Positions 50,626 to 59,123 of a stretch of 64,000 nt of DNA are shown piece by piece. The DNA comes from Altererythrobacter sp. GTDB taxonomy: Bacteria; Pseudomonadota; Alphaproteobacteria; Sphingomonadales; Sphingomonadaceae. How positions within the stretch are numbered: position 1 is the stretch's first letter; every line of letters begins with the position of its first letter. Location of the stretch: assembly GCA_016793865.1 (NCBI GenBank), contig JAEULJ010000003.1, positions 248,001-312,000 of the forward strand, read 5' to 3'. The notes beneath the pieces are model-generated. The model made no database searches and was not told the DNA's origin. It saw only the letters and a list, made by a program, of their open reading frames with translations. A program made the position numbers and the translations under genes.

Positions 50626-51176
50626 ATTTCGCTCGCCTTGGGACTTGTCACTTTGCTTGCCATCATAAGCTTCCTGAAAAGATGTTGGGCCAGAAGAATA
50701 CAGTCCAACGCAATGTCGGGATCACTTATCCACCCGATCTCGGATCGGACAGGTCCAGCAATACCACCGAAACTGCCCGAGTATATTTGATAGTAGCCAG
50801 CTTGCTCGTCGCGCTCCGATTGGGTTGTCAGAGATGCCCAAGTAAGCTTTGGCTCGTTCGGGTCAAACGCCGTTCGCGCAAGCGCTATAGCGGTTGGCGC
50901 GCTTAGGCCCGCTCGTTCTTGAATGCACACCTCCACCACCTTGAAAGCTTCGTCCACCGCTTGGCTGTAGAATCCCGAAGCATAAAGATCGCGGCTTACC
51001 TCAGCGATCTGCGGCGCCGTTATCAACTGCTCATATAACGTAGCCTGGTCTATCGAGGTAGCGTCTTCACTAACAGACAGGCGTGACTCAGGAACAGTGA
51101 CGACCTTAGCCCCTAGTCCTTGGTCGCGGATAAAAGCCTGGAGCTCAGAAACCCCCTCAATCTGACTCTTTGCCAT
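50622..51176 (-). CDS. TIGR02391 (Ymh) family protein
   Basis: A 184-residue protein whose C-terminal half (SGFYSQAVDEAFKVVEVCIQ, then SGSFGGIAGPVRSEIGW and DIALDCILLAQHLFRKL) follows the TIGR02391/Hypoth_Ymh pattern. These all-helical domains resemble HEPN/Abi-like proteins and are frequent in defence islands. The R-x4-6-H motif of active HEPN RNases is not evident. The start overlaps the DUF5343 gene by 20 bases, so they are co-translated. Confidence 0.72.
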   Translation of the reverse strand: MAKSQIEGVSELQAFIRDQGLGAKVVTVPESRLSVSEDATSIDQATLYEQLITAPQIAEVSRDLYASGFYSQAVDEAFKVVEVCIQERAGLSAPTAIALARTAFDPNEPKLTWASLTTQSERDEQAGYYQIYSGSFGGIAGPVRSEIGWISDPDIALDCILLAQHLFRKLMMASKVTSPKASEI

Positions 51177-51813
51177 CGAAATACTTTCTCATGGCAGAAA
51201 AGATCGCGTCGATTTGTTCCTTGGTCGAGTCTGCGCTGATATGGATCTGGACGTTTACGGCCAATTCCGGTTTTCGAGTGAGGGGCCGTGGGGGGTCGAC
51301 ATCGACAGCAGCGGACTTTTCGCCGCTAGGAGGGTTTCTGCGCGATGCCTTGGCCTTGGCGGGACGATCGCCGGACTTGGTAATTTTTGGCGCGTCAGAA
51401 GCACTGACGCCACTCGCCACTCTTATGTACGTCGCCGCCTTGTTATTGGCCGAGCCCGCACCTAGTCCCTGCGCGATAAACCAACGAACGATCTTGTCCT
51501 TGTCGAGCTTGCCTAGTGGCGCAATTTCTCGCAGCTCTTGAGGGTAAGCGAACTCGAGGATTTTGCCGATTACTTCAGGGTCATCTCCGTCTAGTCGCCA
51601 CTTTTTAGCTAGGTCGGTGCTTTGCCCTTCGGCGGTGAAGAGGCCAAGCCTAGTAAGTTCATTCAGATACTGCTTAGCGGCAGTTTTTTGCACGCCAAGC
51701 TCAATAGCAAGAACATTTTCATCTATTTTGCGACTTGGGGAATCATGGACAATCTTCCAGACACCCGCCCAGACGGTGCTAGGAATTTGTGGGTAGCTCG
51801 TTGACTCCGCCAT
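51157..51813 (-). CDS. DUF5343-domain protein
   Basis: A 218-residue protein. Residues 1-120 match the DUF5343 type: winged-helix-like YPQIPSTVWAGVWKIVHDSP, LGVQKTAAKQYLNELTRLGL and YPQELREIAPLGKLDKDKIV. A basic linker (about residues 145-180) leads to a C-terminal strand-helix module, LAVNVQIHISADSTKEQIDA. Similar proteins appear beside TIGR02391-type genes in defence loci, where they may recognise nucleic acid or regulate the partner. GGAG lies eight bases before the ATG at 51813. Low-GC codon use like its two neighbours. Confidence 0.75.
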   Translation of the reverse strand: MAESTSYPQIPSTVWAGVWKIVHDSPSRKIDENVLAIELGVQKTAAKQYLNELTRLGLFTAEGQSTDLAKKWRLDGDDPEVIGKILEFAYPQELREIAPLGKLDKDKIVRWFIAQGLGAGSANNKAATYIRVASGVSASDAPKITKSGDRPAKAKASRRNPPSGEKSAAVDVDPPRPLTRKPELAVNVQIHISADSTKEQIDAIFSAMRKYFDGKESD

Positions 51814-51962
51814 CAGGCAAACTCCATTTTGCAGAGGAACTAGCACCGCCGACCAGTAGGGCCAACTGAGGCTTAGAGTTTTCTCCCCAAGAAACAGCCT
51901 GCTTGTCCTCTAGCCATTAGTATTGACCTGAGTCTCAATACACCAGCCAAGGCCACCCAAGG

Positions 51963-54900
51963 TTACGCGGCTGTTTCCACCCGTCGCGTCAGTAGCGGCG
52001 CCAAATACCGCCCCGTAAAGCTCCGCGCCACCTTCACCACCTCCTCAGGCGTCCCCTCCGCCACGATCTCCCCGCCGCGCACCCCGCCTTCCGGCCCAAG
52101 GTCCACGATCCAGTCCGCGGTCTTGATGACATCGAGGTTGTGCTCGATCACTACCACCGAATTCCCCTGGTCCACCAGCCGCTGGAGCACCTCCAGCAGT
52201 TTGCGGACGTCCTCGAAGTGGAGGCCCGTCGTGGGTTCATCCAGAATATACAGCGTCTGGCCGGTGCTGCGGCGGCTGAGTTCCTTGGCGAGCTTTACCC
52301 GCTGCGCCTCGCCGCCGCTCAGCGTGGTCGCCTGCTGGCCGACTTTCACATAGCCGAGCCCCACCTCGTTCAGCATGTGCATCTTGTCGCGGATGGGGGG
52401 GACGGCCTTGAAGAAGCCCTCCGCGTCCTCGATCGTCATGTCCAGCACGTCGGCGATGCTGAGGCCCTTGAATTTCACCTCCAGCGTCTCGCGGTTGTAG
52501 CGGCGGCCGTGGCATTCCTCGCAGGTGACATAGACGTCGGGGAGGAAGTGCATCTCGATCTTGATGAGGCCATCGCCCTGGCACGCCTCGCACCGGCCGC
52601 CCTTGACGTTGAAGCTGAAGCGGCCGGGCTTGTAGCCGCGCGCCTGGCTCTCGGGCAGGCCGGCGAACCAGTCGCGGATCTGGGTGAAGGCGCCGGTGTA
52701 GGTGGCGGGGTTGGAGCGCGGGGTGCGGCCGATCGGCGACTGGTCGATCTCGATCACCTTGTCGCAGAACTCGAGGCCGGTGACCTTGTCGTGCGCGCCC
52801 GCGATCACCCGCGCGCCGTTGAGCGTGCGCGCGGCGGCGGCATAGAGCGTGTCGATGGTGAAGCTGGACTTGCCGCTGCCCGAAACGCCGGTGATGCAGG
52901 TGAAGGTGCCGAGCGGGATACTGGCGGTGACGTTGTTGAGGTTGTTCGCGCGCGCGCCGTGGACGGTGAGCTTGTGGCCGTTGCCCTTGCGCCGCTTGGC
53001 GGGAATCGGGATTTCGCGCGCGCCGGTGAGATAGGCGGCGGTGAGGCTACGCTTGGATTTCAGCACCTGCTTCAGCGTGCCCTGCGCCACCACCTCGCCC
53101 CCGTGGACGCCCGCGCCGGGGCCGAGATCGACCACATGATCGGCGGCGCGGATCGCGTCCTCGTCATGCTCGACCACGATCACCGTGTTGCCGAGGTCGC
53201 GCAGGCGTTTGAGCGTCTCGAGCAGCCGGTCGTTGTCGCGCTGGTGGAGGCCGATGCTCGGCTCGTCGAGGACGTAGAGCACGCCGCTGAGCCCGCTGCC
53301 GATCTGCGATGCGAGGCGGATGCGCTGGCTCTCGCCGCCGGACAGCGTGCCGGAGGTGCGGTCGAGGTTGAGGTAGTCGAGACCCACGTTATCCAAGAAG
53401 CCCAGCCGCTCGTTGATCTCCTTCAGGATGGCGCGCGCGATCTGGTTCTGCGTGTCGGTGAGCTGGTCGGGCAGCGCCAGGAACCACGCCTTCGCGGCGT
53501 TGACCGCCATGCCGGTGGGCTCGGCGATGTCCGTCATCGCCACCTTCACGGCTAACGCCTTCTCGTTGAGGCGCTTGCCGTGGCACGCCTCGCACGGCTG
53601 CGCGGTCTGGTATTTGCCCAGCTCCTCGCGCATCCACGCGCTCTCGGTCTGGAGCATCCGCCGGTTGAGGTTGCCGATCACCCCCTCGAACGGCTTCTGG
53701 ACGGTGTATTCCTTGCGCCCGTCCTTGAAGGTCAGCGGCACGCGCTTGCCGCGGGTGCCGTGGAGGATGACGTATTGCGCCTCCTCGCCCAGTTCCTCCC
53801 ACGCGGTGTCGAGGCTGAAGCCGTATTCCTTCGCCAGGCTGGCCAGCACCTGCATGTAATAGGGGCTGGGCGGATTGCTCTTGGCCCAGGGCACCACCGC
53901 GCCCTTCTTGAGACTGAGCGCCTCGTTCGGCACCACAAGCTGCGGGTCGAACAGCAGCTTCTCGCCGATGCCGTCGCAGGTGGCGCAGGCGCCCTGCGGG
54001 GCGTTGAAGCTGAACAGGCGCGGCTCGATATCCTCCAGCGTGAAGCCGGAGACCGGGCAGGCGAATTTCTCGCTGAACACGATACGGTTGGGGGGCAGGC
54101 CGGCACCTTTCATCTTGCCGATCTTGCCGCTAGCATTCGCATCGGACGCAACGGTGCCCTCAGCCCTGGATGCGCGGCTTATTCCGCCTATGCCGTCGCC
54201 AGCTCCACCAGCAGTATCGATGCTGTCGGCCGGGCCATCGATAACCGTTGCGTCCGGCGGCACCACGCCATCCGCCAAGTCCACATAAGCCAGCCCCTCG
54301 GCCAGCTTGAGCGCCTGTTCGAAACTGTCGGCCAGCCGCGTCTCCAGCCCCGCCTTCACCGCGATGCGGTCGACCACCACCTCGATGTCGTGCTTGAGCT
54401 TCTTGTCGAGCGCGGGCGCTTCCTCGATCGGGTAGAACTCGCCGTCGATCCGCACGCGGGTGAAGCCGGCCTTCTGCCATTCGGCCAGTTCGCGCCGGTA
54501 TTCGCCCTTGCGCCCGCGCACCACGGGAGCGAGCAGATAGGCGCGCGTCCCCTCGGGCAGGGCCATCACCCGGTCGACCATGGTGCTGACCGTCTGCGCC
54601 TCGATCGGCAGGCCGGTCGCGGGGCTATAGGGAATGCCGACGCGCGCCCACAGCAGCCGCATATAGTCGTAGATCTCGGTGACCGTGGCGACGGTCGAGC
54701 GCGGGTTGCGGCTGGTGGTCTTCTGCTCGATGCTGATGGCGGGGCTGAGCCCGTCGATATGCTCGACATCGGGCTTCTGCATCATCTCGAGGAACTGGCG
54801 CGCATAGGCGCTGAGGCTCTCGACATAGCGCCGCTGCCCCTCGGCATAGATGGTGTCGAAGGCCAGGCTCGACTTGCCGCTCCCGCTCAGCCCCGTGATC

Positions 54901-54989
54901 ACGATCAGGCTGTCGCGCGGCAGATCGATATCGATCCCCTTGAGATTGTGCTCGCGCGCACCGCGGACGCTGATTGTTGTTAGAGCCAT
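51963..54989 (-). CDS. uvrA: Excinuclease ABC subunit A
   Basis: A 1008-residue damage-recognition ATPase of nucleotide excision repair. It has two ABC ATPase cores (Walker [10 protein letters not shown] and GVSGSGKSS, signatures [11 protein letters not shown] and [11 protein letters not shown], Walker [11 protein letters not shown] and [10 protein letters not shown]) and zinc-binding cysteines ([30 protein letters not shown]). A Gly/Ser/Ala-rich stretch of about 50 residues (about 245-300) before FACPVSGF makes it longer than the usual 940-970 residues. A LexA box lies 12 bases before the start. Confidence 0.97.
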   Translation of the reverse strand: MALTTISVRGAREHNLKGIDIDLPRDSLIVITGLSGSGKSSLAFDTIYAEGQRRYVESLSAYARQFLEMMQKPDVEHIDGLSPAISIEQKTTSRNPRSTVATVTEIYDYMRLLWARVGIPYSPATGLPIEAQTVSTMVDRVMALPEGTRAYLLAPVVRGRKGEYRRELAEWQKAGFTRVRIDGEFYPIEEAPALDKKLKHDIEVVVDRIAVKAGLETRLADSFEQALKLAEGLAYVDLADGVVPPDATVIDGPADSIDTAGGAGDGIGGISRASRAEGTVASDANASGKIGKMKGAGLPPNRIVFSEKFACPVSGFTLEDIEPRLFSFNAPQGACATCDGIGEKLLFDPQLVVPNEALSLKKGAVVPWAKSNPPSPYYMQVLASLAKEYGFSLDTAWEELGEEAQYVILHGTRGKRVPLTFKDGRKEYTVQKPFEGVIGNLNRRMLQTESAWMREELGKYQTAQPCEACHGKRLNEKALAVKVAMTDIAEPTGMAVNAAKAWFLALPDQLTDTQNQIARAILKEINERLGFLDNVGLDYLNLDRTSGTLSGGESQRIRLASQIGSGLSGVLYVLDEPSIGLHQRDNDRLLETLKRLRDLGNTVIVVEHDEDAIRAADHVVDLGPGAGVHGGEVVAQGTLKQVLKSKRSLTAAYLTGAREIPIPAKRRKGNGHKLTVHGARANNLNNVTASIPLGTFTCITGVSGSGKSSFTIDTLYAAAARTLNGARVIAGAHDKVTGLEFCDKVIEIDQSPIGRTPRSNPATYTGAFTQIRDWFAGLPESQARGYKPGRFSFNVKGGRCEACQGDGLIKIEMHFLPDVYVTCEECHGRRYNRETLEVKFKGLSIADVLDMTIEDAEGFFKAVPPIRDKMHMLNEVGLGYVKVGQQATTLSGGEAQRVKLAKELSRRSTGQTLYILDEPTTGLHFEDVRKLLEVLQRLVDQGNSVVVIEHNLDVIKTADWIVDLGPEGGVRGGEIVAEGTPEEVVKVARSFTGRYLAPLLTRRVETAA

Positions 54990-55000
54990 ATCGGATGCGT

Positions 55001-55015
55001 GTTCCGGTTTCGTTC
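55001..55015 (-). promoter_or_regulatory. LexA box upstream of uvrA
   Basis: GTTCCGGTTTCGTTC on the plus strand reads GAAC-N7-GAAC toward uvrA, an exact alphaproteobacterial SOS operator, ending 12 bases from the start codon. The same type of repeat precedes the small gene at 1811. SOS control of uvrA is well established in many bacteria. Confidence 0.75.
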
Positions 55016-55163
55016 GATCAAGTCAAGGGTGTCGGAGAGGCCCTCCCCGACAGCCCGCCATGTGGGCGTCGGGACGCGCCAAGACAAGCTGACGAGCACG
55101 CCCGTTTAGTGTATTGCATCGATGATACACCCGCCCTAACTGATGCGGAAACGGGAGGCTTGG

Positions 55164-56081
55164 ATGCAAAGAGTGGAGTTGGGTTCGGGCGGCGTGCTGG
55201 CAACGGGACGCTGGTTGAAGGTGCGCGCTCTGGCATGGATGATGGCGCTGACCATCATCACGGTCGTGCTTTACAACGCCACCACGCGAGGCGTGGTGCT
55301 GGTGTTCGCGGAAGAGGGGACGGGGCCGACCGATGGTCTGCGCCTCGCAGCCGCCGTAGCGGGTGTACTGGCCATCCTGCTGTTTTACGGCATGGCCGTC
55401 CGCTGGGGTGAACGACGCGCGCCGGGCGAGCTGAGCTGGCGCGGTGCGGGGCGCGACATTGCGCTCGGTATGGCGCTCGGGGCGGCGCTGATCGCTCTGG
55501 TCGTCGCGGTGCAATGGGCCGCGGGCTGGGTCACGGTGACGCCGCGCCCGGTCGAAAGCGCCGTGCTGGCACTGCGCGACGCGCTGCGCTCGGGTGTGCT
55601 CGAGGAGCTGGTGCTGCGGCTGATCATGCTGCGGCTGCTGTGGCGCATTTTCGGCGCCTGGCCCGCGATCGCCGGCAGCGCGCTGCTGTTCGGCACGCTG
55701 CATATGGCAAACCCCGATGCCAGCCTGTTCGCTGCTGCGTGCCTCATCGCCGGCGAGGGCGTTGCAATCGGACTCTACCTGATCACCGGCCGTATTTGGG
55801 CCAGCATGGCATGGCACGCGAGTTGGAACTTCACCCAAGGCTGGCTTCTCGGCGCCGCGGTTTCCGGCACGGAAGATTTCGCCGGTGGACCCCTGGCGAC
55901 TTCTCCCATTCCCGGCGTCAATCCGCTATTCAACGGCGGCGGCTTCGGGCCGGAAGCTTCGCTGCCGGCGCTGGGGGTATCGCTCGTCGCCAGCATCGCC
56001 ACGTTACGATGGGCCTGGAAGCGTGGCGCGATGGCAGGAGAGACGCGGGACGAGCGCCTGGATGACGCCGGCGGTCGTTGA
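55164..56081 (+). CDS. CPBP-family intramembrane metalloprotease
   Basis: A 305-residue membrane protein with about seven to eight hydrophobic segments. The Abi/CAAX-protease motifs are present: EE-x3-R in VLEELVLRLIM, the F-x3-H motif in FGTLHMAN and the H-x3-N/W motif in MAWHASWNF. These form the zinc-independent or metal-binding active site inside the membrane. Bacterial members act in bacteriocin immunity or protein processing; the substrate is unknown. ATG 55164 has GGGAGG five bases upstream and is preferred over 55143. Confidence 0.88.
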   Translation: MQRVELGSGGVLATGRWLKVRALAWMMALTIITVVLYNATTRGVVLVFAEEGTGPTDGLRLAAAVAGVLAILLFYGMAVRWGERRAPGELSWRGAGRDIALGMALGAALIALVVAVQWAAGWVTVTPRPVESAVLALRDALRSGVLEELVLRLIMLRLLWRIFGAWPAIAGSALLFGTLHMANPDASLFAAACLIAGEGVAIGLYLITGRIWASMAWHASWNFTQGWLLGAAVSGTEDFAGGPLATSPIPGVNPLFNGGGFGPEASLPALGVSLVASIATLRWAWKRGAMAGETRDERLDDAGGR

Positions 56082-56171
56082 AGCCGCTGACGGGGCAGGC
56101 GAAGCGTTCCGCGATTTCCGACCGCCCGGCTCCCGAAGGGGTTGCGGCTCGACCCGGCTAGCGCCCGCGTT

Positions 56172-56375
56172 TCATTCCTCGGGATCGTTCCGGCGGCGGT
56201 TGCAGCCAGCGTGGCATCCCTTCTGGAGGCAAGGCGCGGCAGGGCTCTCGCGAAGAGGGATCGGAATGGTCGCCACGCCGCCCGCGCACAGGCGCACGTG
56301 CAGCACCCTCGCGCTCGCAGGCAAGGGTCCGACCATCGCCGGCAGGATCGCGATGAGCGCCAGCAGTCGGCTCAC
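56172..56375 (-). CDS. Small exported Cys-rich protein coupled to ccoS
   Basis: A 67-residue product from GTG 56375, which overlaps the ccoS stop as GTGA. A signal peptide (SRLLALIAILPAMVGPLPAS) is followed by RVLHVRLCAGGVATIPIPLR and PCLQKGCHAGCNRRR with four cysteines. Similar small proteins with a CHAGC-like end sit after cco genes in sphingomonads, as far as I can recall. Cys and His residues suggest metal binding; linkage with cbb3 oxidase assembly is inferred from position. Confidence 0.6.
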   Translation of the reverse strand: MSRLLALIAILPAMVGPLPASARVLHVRLCAGGVATIPIPLRESPAAPCLQKGCHAGCNRRRNDPEE

Positions 56376-56560
56376 TTTCGCACCTCGGCCGGCATGGTTG
56401 GCGGACACGGCGCCTCATCGCCCTCTTCATCGATGAGGATGCGATTGGCCGCACCTTCCAGGTCTTCGAACTGCCCGTTGCGCATCGTCCAGAAGAACAG
56501 CACGAGCCCCGCACCTCCCAGGCCGAGTGCGACCGGGATCAGGAGCGCCAGCCCGCTCAT
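56372..56560 (-). CDS. ccoS: cbb3-type cytochrome oxidase assembly protein CcoS
   Basis: A 62-residue single-pass membrane protein starting MSGLALLIPVALGLGGAGLV, followed by FWTMRNGQFEDLEGAANRIL, the FWAVKSGQFDDLE-type motif of CcoS. It is needed for insertion of copper and haem b into cbb3 oxidase. It overlaps the ccoI stop by four bases and is the last recognised gene of the cco operon. Confidence 0.93.
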   Translation of the reverse strand: MSGLALLIPVALGLGGAGLVLFFWTMRNGQFEDLEGAANRILIDEEGDEAPCPPTMPAEVRK

Positions 56561-58680
56561 CGCGGCAATCTGGCCAGGCGGAGCGAATTTCCGACCACGA
56601 TCAAGGAACTGGTCGACATCGCGAGCGCGGCGATGAGCGGCGTGACCAGGCCGGCCAGGGCAAGCGGCACCGCGAAAACATTGTAGCCGATCGCCAGGCC
56701 GAAATTCTGCCTCACGACGGCCATCGTCCGCCTGGCGACACGGATTGCCATGACGGCGGGCATCAGCCGCTGCCCGATGAATACCGCATCGGCTGCCTGC
56801 TGGCTGGCGTCGCTCGCCGTCCCCGGCGCCAGCGACGCATGAGCGGCGGCCAATGCCGGCCCATCGTTCAGCCCGTCGCCGATCATCAGCGGCCGGTAGC
56901 CGGAACGCCTGAGCGCTTCCAGCATCTCCAGCTTTTCCTCCGGCCTCAGCCGCCCGGTCCCGGCCACTCCCAACTTCCGCGCCACGGTGCCCACGGCTTC
57001 CGCGCTGTCACCCGAAAGGATCCTGGGCTGCAATCCCAGCGCCGCCATCGCCGCGATCGCCTCCGCCAGATCGCTGCGCAGAGGATCACGAAAGGCAATC
57101 GCCTTGACGATCGTCCCGCGCCGCAAAGCGCAAGCCGTGCCGGCATCGTCCGCTTCGGGTCGCTCCAATGCAACGCTTTGCGTGCCGAACCTGCCGGAAA
57201 CGCCCAGCCCCGCCCGTTCCGTGATGTCGTCCACCGTAGCGGCCCGCACCCCTTCATCACGCAACGCGCGCGCCAGTCCGATGCTCAGCGGGTGGCGGCT
57301 GACCTGCGCGAGTGCCAGGGCGATTTCCCTGTCTTGAATGTCGAGCTTGCCGAGATCGGGCACGGGCTGGCCCGCGGTCAGCGTGCCGGTCTTGTCCAGC
57401 AGCGCGATATCGACCTCCGCCAGCCTCTCCAGCGCGCTCCCGTCCTTGACCAGCACCCCCTGTTTCAACAGCGCCCCGCTCGCGACGACCTGGGCGGTGG
57501 GCACCGCCAGGCCCAGGGCGCAGGGACAGGTGATGATGAGCACGGCCACCGCGATGACCAGCGACTGGTGCCAGCCGGCGCCTGCGATCATCCAACCCGC
57601 GAAGGCCATCAGGGCAAGGGCATGGACCGCCGGGGCATACAGGCGCGACGCACGGTCGGCGATCCGCACATAGCGGCTGCGCGACTGGCCCGCTTCCTCC
57701 ATCAACCGCGCGATCTGCGCGATGCCGGTATCCGCGCCCGCCGCAGCCACGCGCACGCTGATCGGATCGAGCAGGTTGATGGCACCCGCCAGCGCATTGC
57801 CCCCGGGTCCGACCGGCTCCGGCCGGCTCTCCCCCGTGATCATGGAGTTATCGAGGGCGCTCGTACCGGATTCGACCGTGCCGTCGGCCGCCAGCGCCTC
57901 TCCGGCGGCAACCAGCATCACCATGCCCGGGCGCAGGTCGTCCGCCGCGAGCCGCCTGACCGAGCCATCGTCCTGCACCACGCCGGCGCTCTTTCCCATC
58001 CGGCCCAGAAGGGCGCCGATCCCGGCGCGGGTCCGCTCGCGCATCGACGCATCGAGCGCGCGCCCCGCCAGCAGGAAGAACAGCAGCATGACCGCGCCGT
58101 CGAAATAGGCGTGCTCCTGGCTCTGGCTGGTTTCGTACAGGCTGAGCAAGGTCGCCAGCAGCACGCCGATGGATATCGGGACGTCCATGTTCGTCCTGCC
58201 GCGGCGCAAGGCCGCCAGCGCCGAAGCGAAGAACGGCCGCCCGGAATAGGCGACGACAGGCAGCGCGATCATCGCCGAGAGCCAGTGAAAGGTATCGCGC
58301 GTGACGCCGCCGGCGCCCGACCAGATGCTGACCGAAAGCAGCATGATGTTCATCATGCCGAAGCCGGCGACCGCCAGCGCCCGCAGCAGCATGGTACGCT
58401 CGCGGTCCTCAAGGCTGCCCGCCGCCTCGACCGCGGAATGCGAATCGAAGCCGAGGCCGCGCAGCCGCTCCATCAGCGCGCCTTCATCGAGACCGGCATC
58501 GTGCTGGACCACCACGCGCTTGCCCGACAGGTTGACCCGGGCCGCGCTTACGCCATCGATCTGGCCAAGGCCGCGTTCGATCTTGGCGATACACCCGGCA
58601 CAGCGCATGCCCGGCACCGTCAACCTCGTTTCCGTGATCGCGGCGGCGTTGCCAGGCGCCATGGCCAGCGGTGCGTTCAT
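56557..58680 (-). CDS. ccoI: Copper-exporting P-type ATPase for cbb3 oxidase (CcoI/FixI)
   Basis: A 707-residue P1B-ATPase supplying copper for cbb3 assembly. It has an N-terminal heavy-metal domain with GMRCAGC (Cys27, Cys30), a membrane CPC motif (ITCPCALGLAVPT), the phosphorylation site DKTGTLT and the hinge GDGLNDGPAL. About eight membrane helices are expected. Overlaps of 4 bases with both ccoH and ccoS show tight coupling. Confidence 0.94.
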   Translation of the reverse strand: MNAPLAMAPGNAAAITETRLTVPGMRCAGCIAKIERGLGQIDGVSAARVNLSGKRVVVQHDAGLDEGALMERLRGLGFDSHSAVEAAGSLEDRERTMLLRALAVAGFGMMNIMLLSVSIWSGAGGVTRDTFHWLSAMIALPVVAYSGRPFFASALAALRRGRTNMDVPISIGVLLATLLSLYETSQSQEHAYFDGAVMLLFFLLAGRALDASMRERTRAGIGALLGRMGKSAGVVQDDGSVRRLAADDLRPGMVMLVAAGEALAADGTVESGTSALDNSMITGESRPEPVGPGGNALAGAINLLDPISVRVAAAGADTGIAQIARLMEEAGQSRSRYVRIADRASRLYAPAVHALALMAFAGWMIAGAGWHQSLVIAVAVLIITCPCALGLAVPTAQVVASGALLKQGVLVKDGSALERLAEVDIALLDKTGTLTAGQPVPDLGKLDIQDREIALALAQVSRHPLSIGLARALRDEGVRAATVDDITERAGLGVSGRFGTQSVALERPEADDAGTACALRRGTIVKAIAFRDPLRSDLAEAIAAMAALGLQPRILSGDSAEAVGTVARKLGVAGTGRLRPEEKLEMLEALRRSGYRPLMIGDGLNDGPALAAAHASLAPGTASDASQQAADAVFIGQRLMPAVMAIRVARRTMAVVRQNFGLAIGYNVFAVPLALAGLVTPLIAALAMSTSSLIVVGNSLRLARLPR

Positions 58681-59123
58681 GGCAGGTGCTGCCGCGCGGC
58701 CCAGGTCCGGCCGCCCGAGGTGATGGTCAGGCGAACGATCCAGCGCCCCGGCGCCATGGGCGCGAGCGAGACATAATGCCCCGCGGAAACCTCCCGAAAC
58801 CGCAGCGAGGTTGTTTCGCGCTTGCCCAGCGGGCGCTGCGCGATCCCGACAACACTGGCGTCGCGCGGAATGCCGTGGGCGTTCAGGACAAGCCGCCCAT
58901 CCTTCGCGCGCGAGACGGCGGCGGACCAGCCAAGCGCTTTCTGGCGTTCGGCCTCGTCCAGCCAGCCATTGAACTTCTGGCTGGCGACATAGGAGTTGGG
59001 GACCACCACCCCGCCGAAGCCGCGCACCGCCAGCGTGGCCATGTAGAGATTGATCGCAATCACGATGGCGAAGCCGGAGATCACTATAGCCGCCATGTGC
59101 CTGCCGGTGAATTCACGGTTCAT
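58677..59123 (-). CDS. ccoH: FixH/CcoH family protein
   Basis: A 148-residue protein with one N-terminal membrane anchor (HMAAIVISGFAIVIAINLYM) and a periplasmic domain containing the FixH pattern VVPNSYVASQKFNGWLDEAE and RWIVRLTITSGGRTWAARQH. It is required for cbb3 oxidase assembly in relatives. The start overlaps ccoG by 4 bases. Confidence 0.92.
   Translation of the reverse strand: MNREFTGRHMAAIVISGFAIVIAINLYMATLAVRGFGGVVVPNSYVASQKFNGWLDEAERQKALGWSAAVSRAKDGRLVLNAHGIPRDASVVGIAQRPLGKRETTSLRFREVSAGHYVSLAPMAPGRWIVRLTITSGGRTWAARQHLP

Noticed and set aside
56527..58776. A plus-strand frame of about 750 codons opposite ccoI
   Set aside because: Arg/His/Gln-rich antisense shadow of a clear copper ATPase gene.
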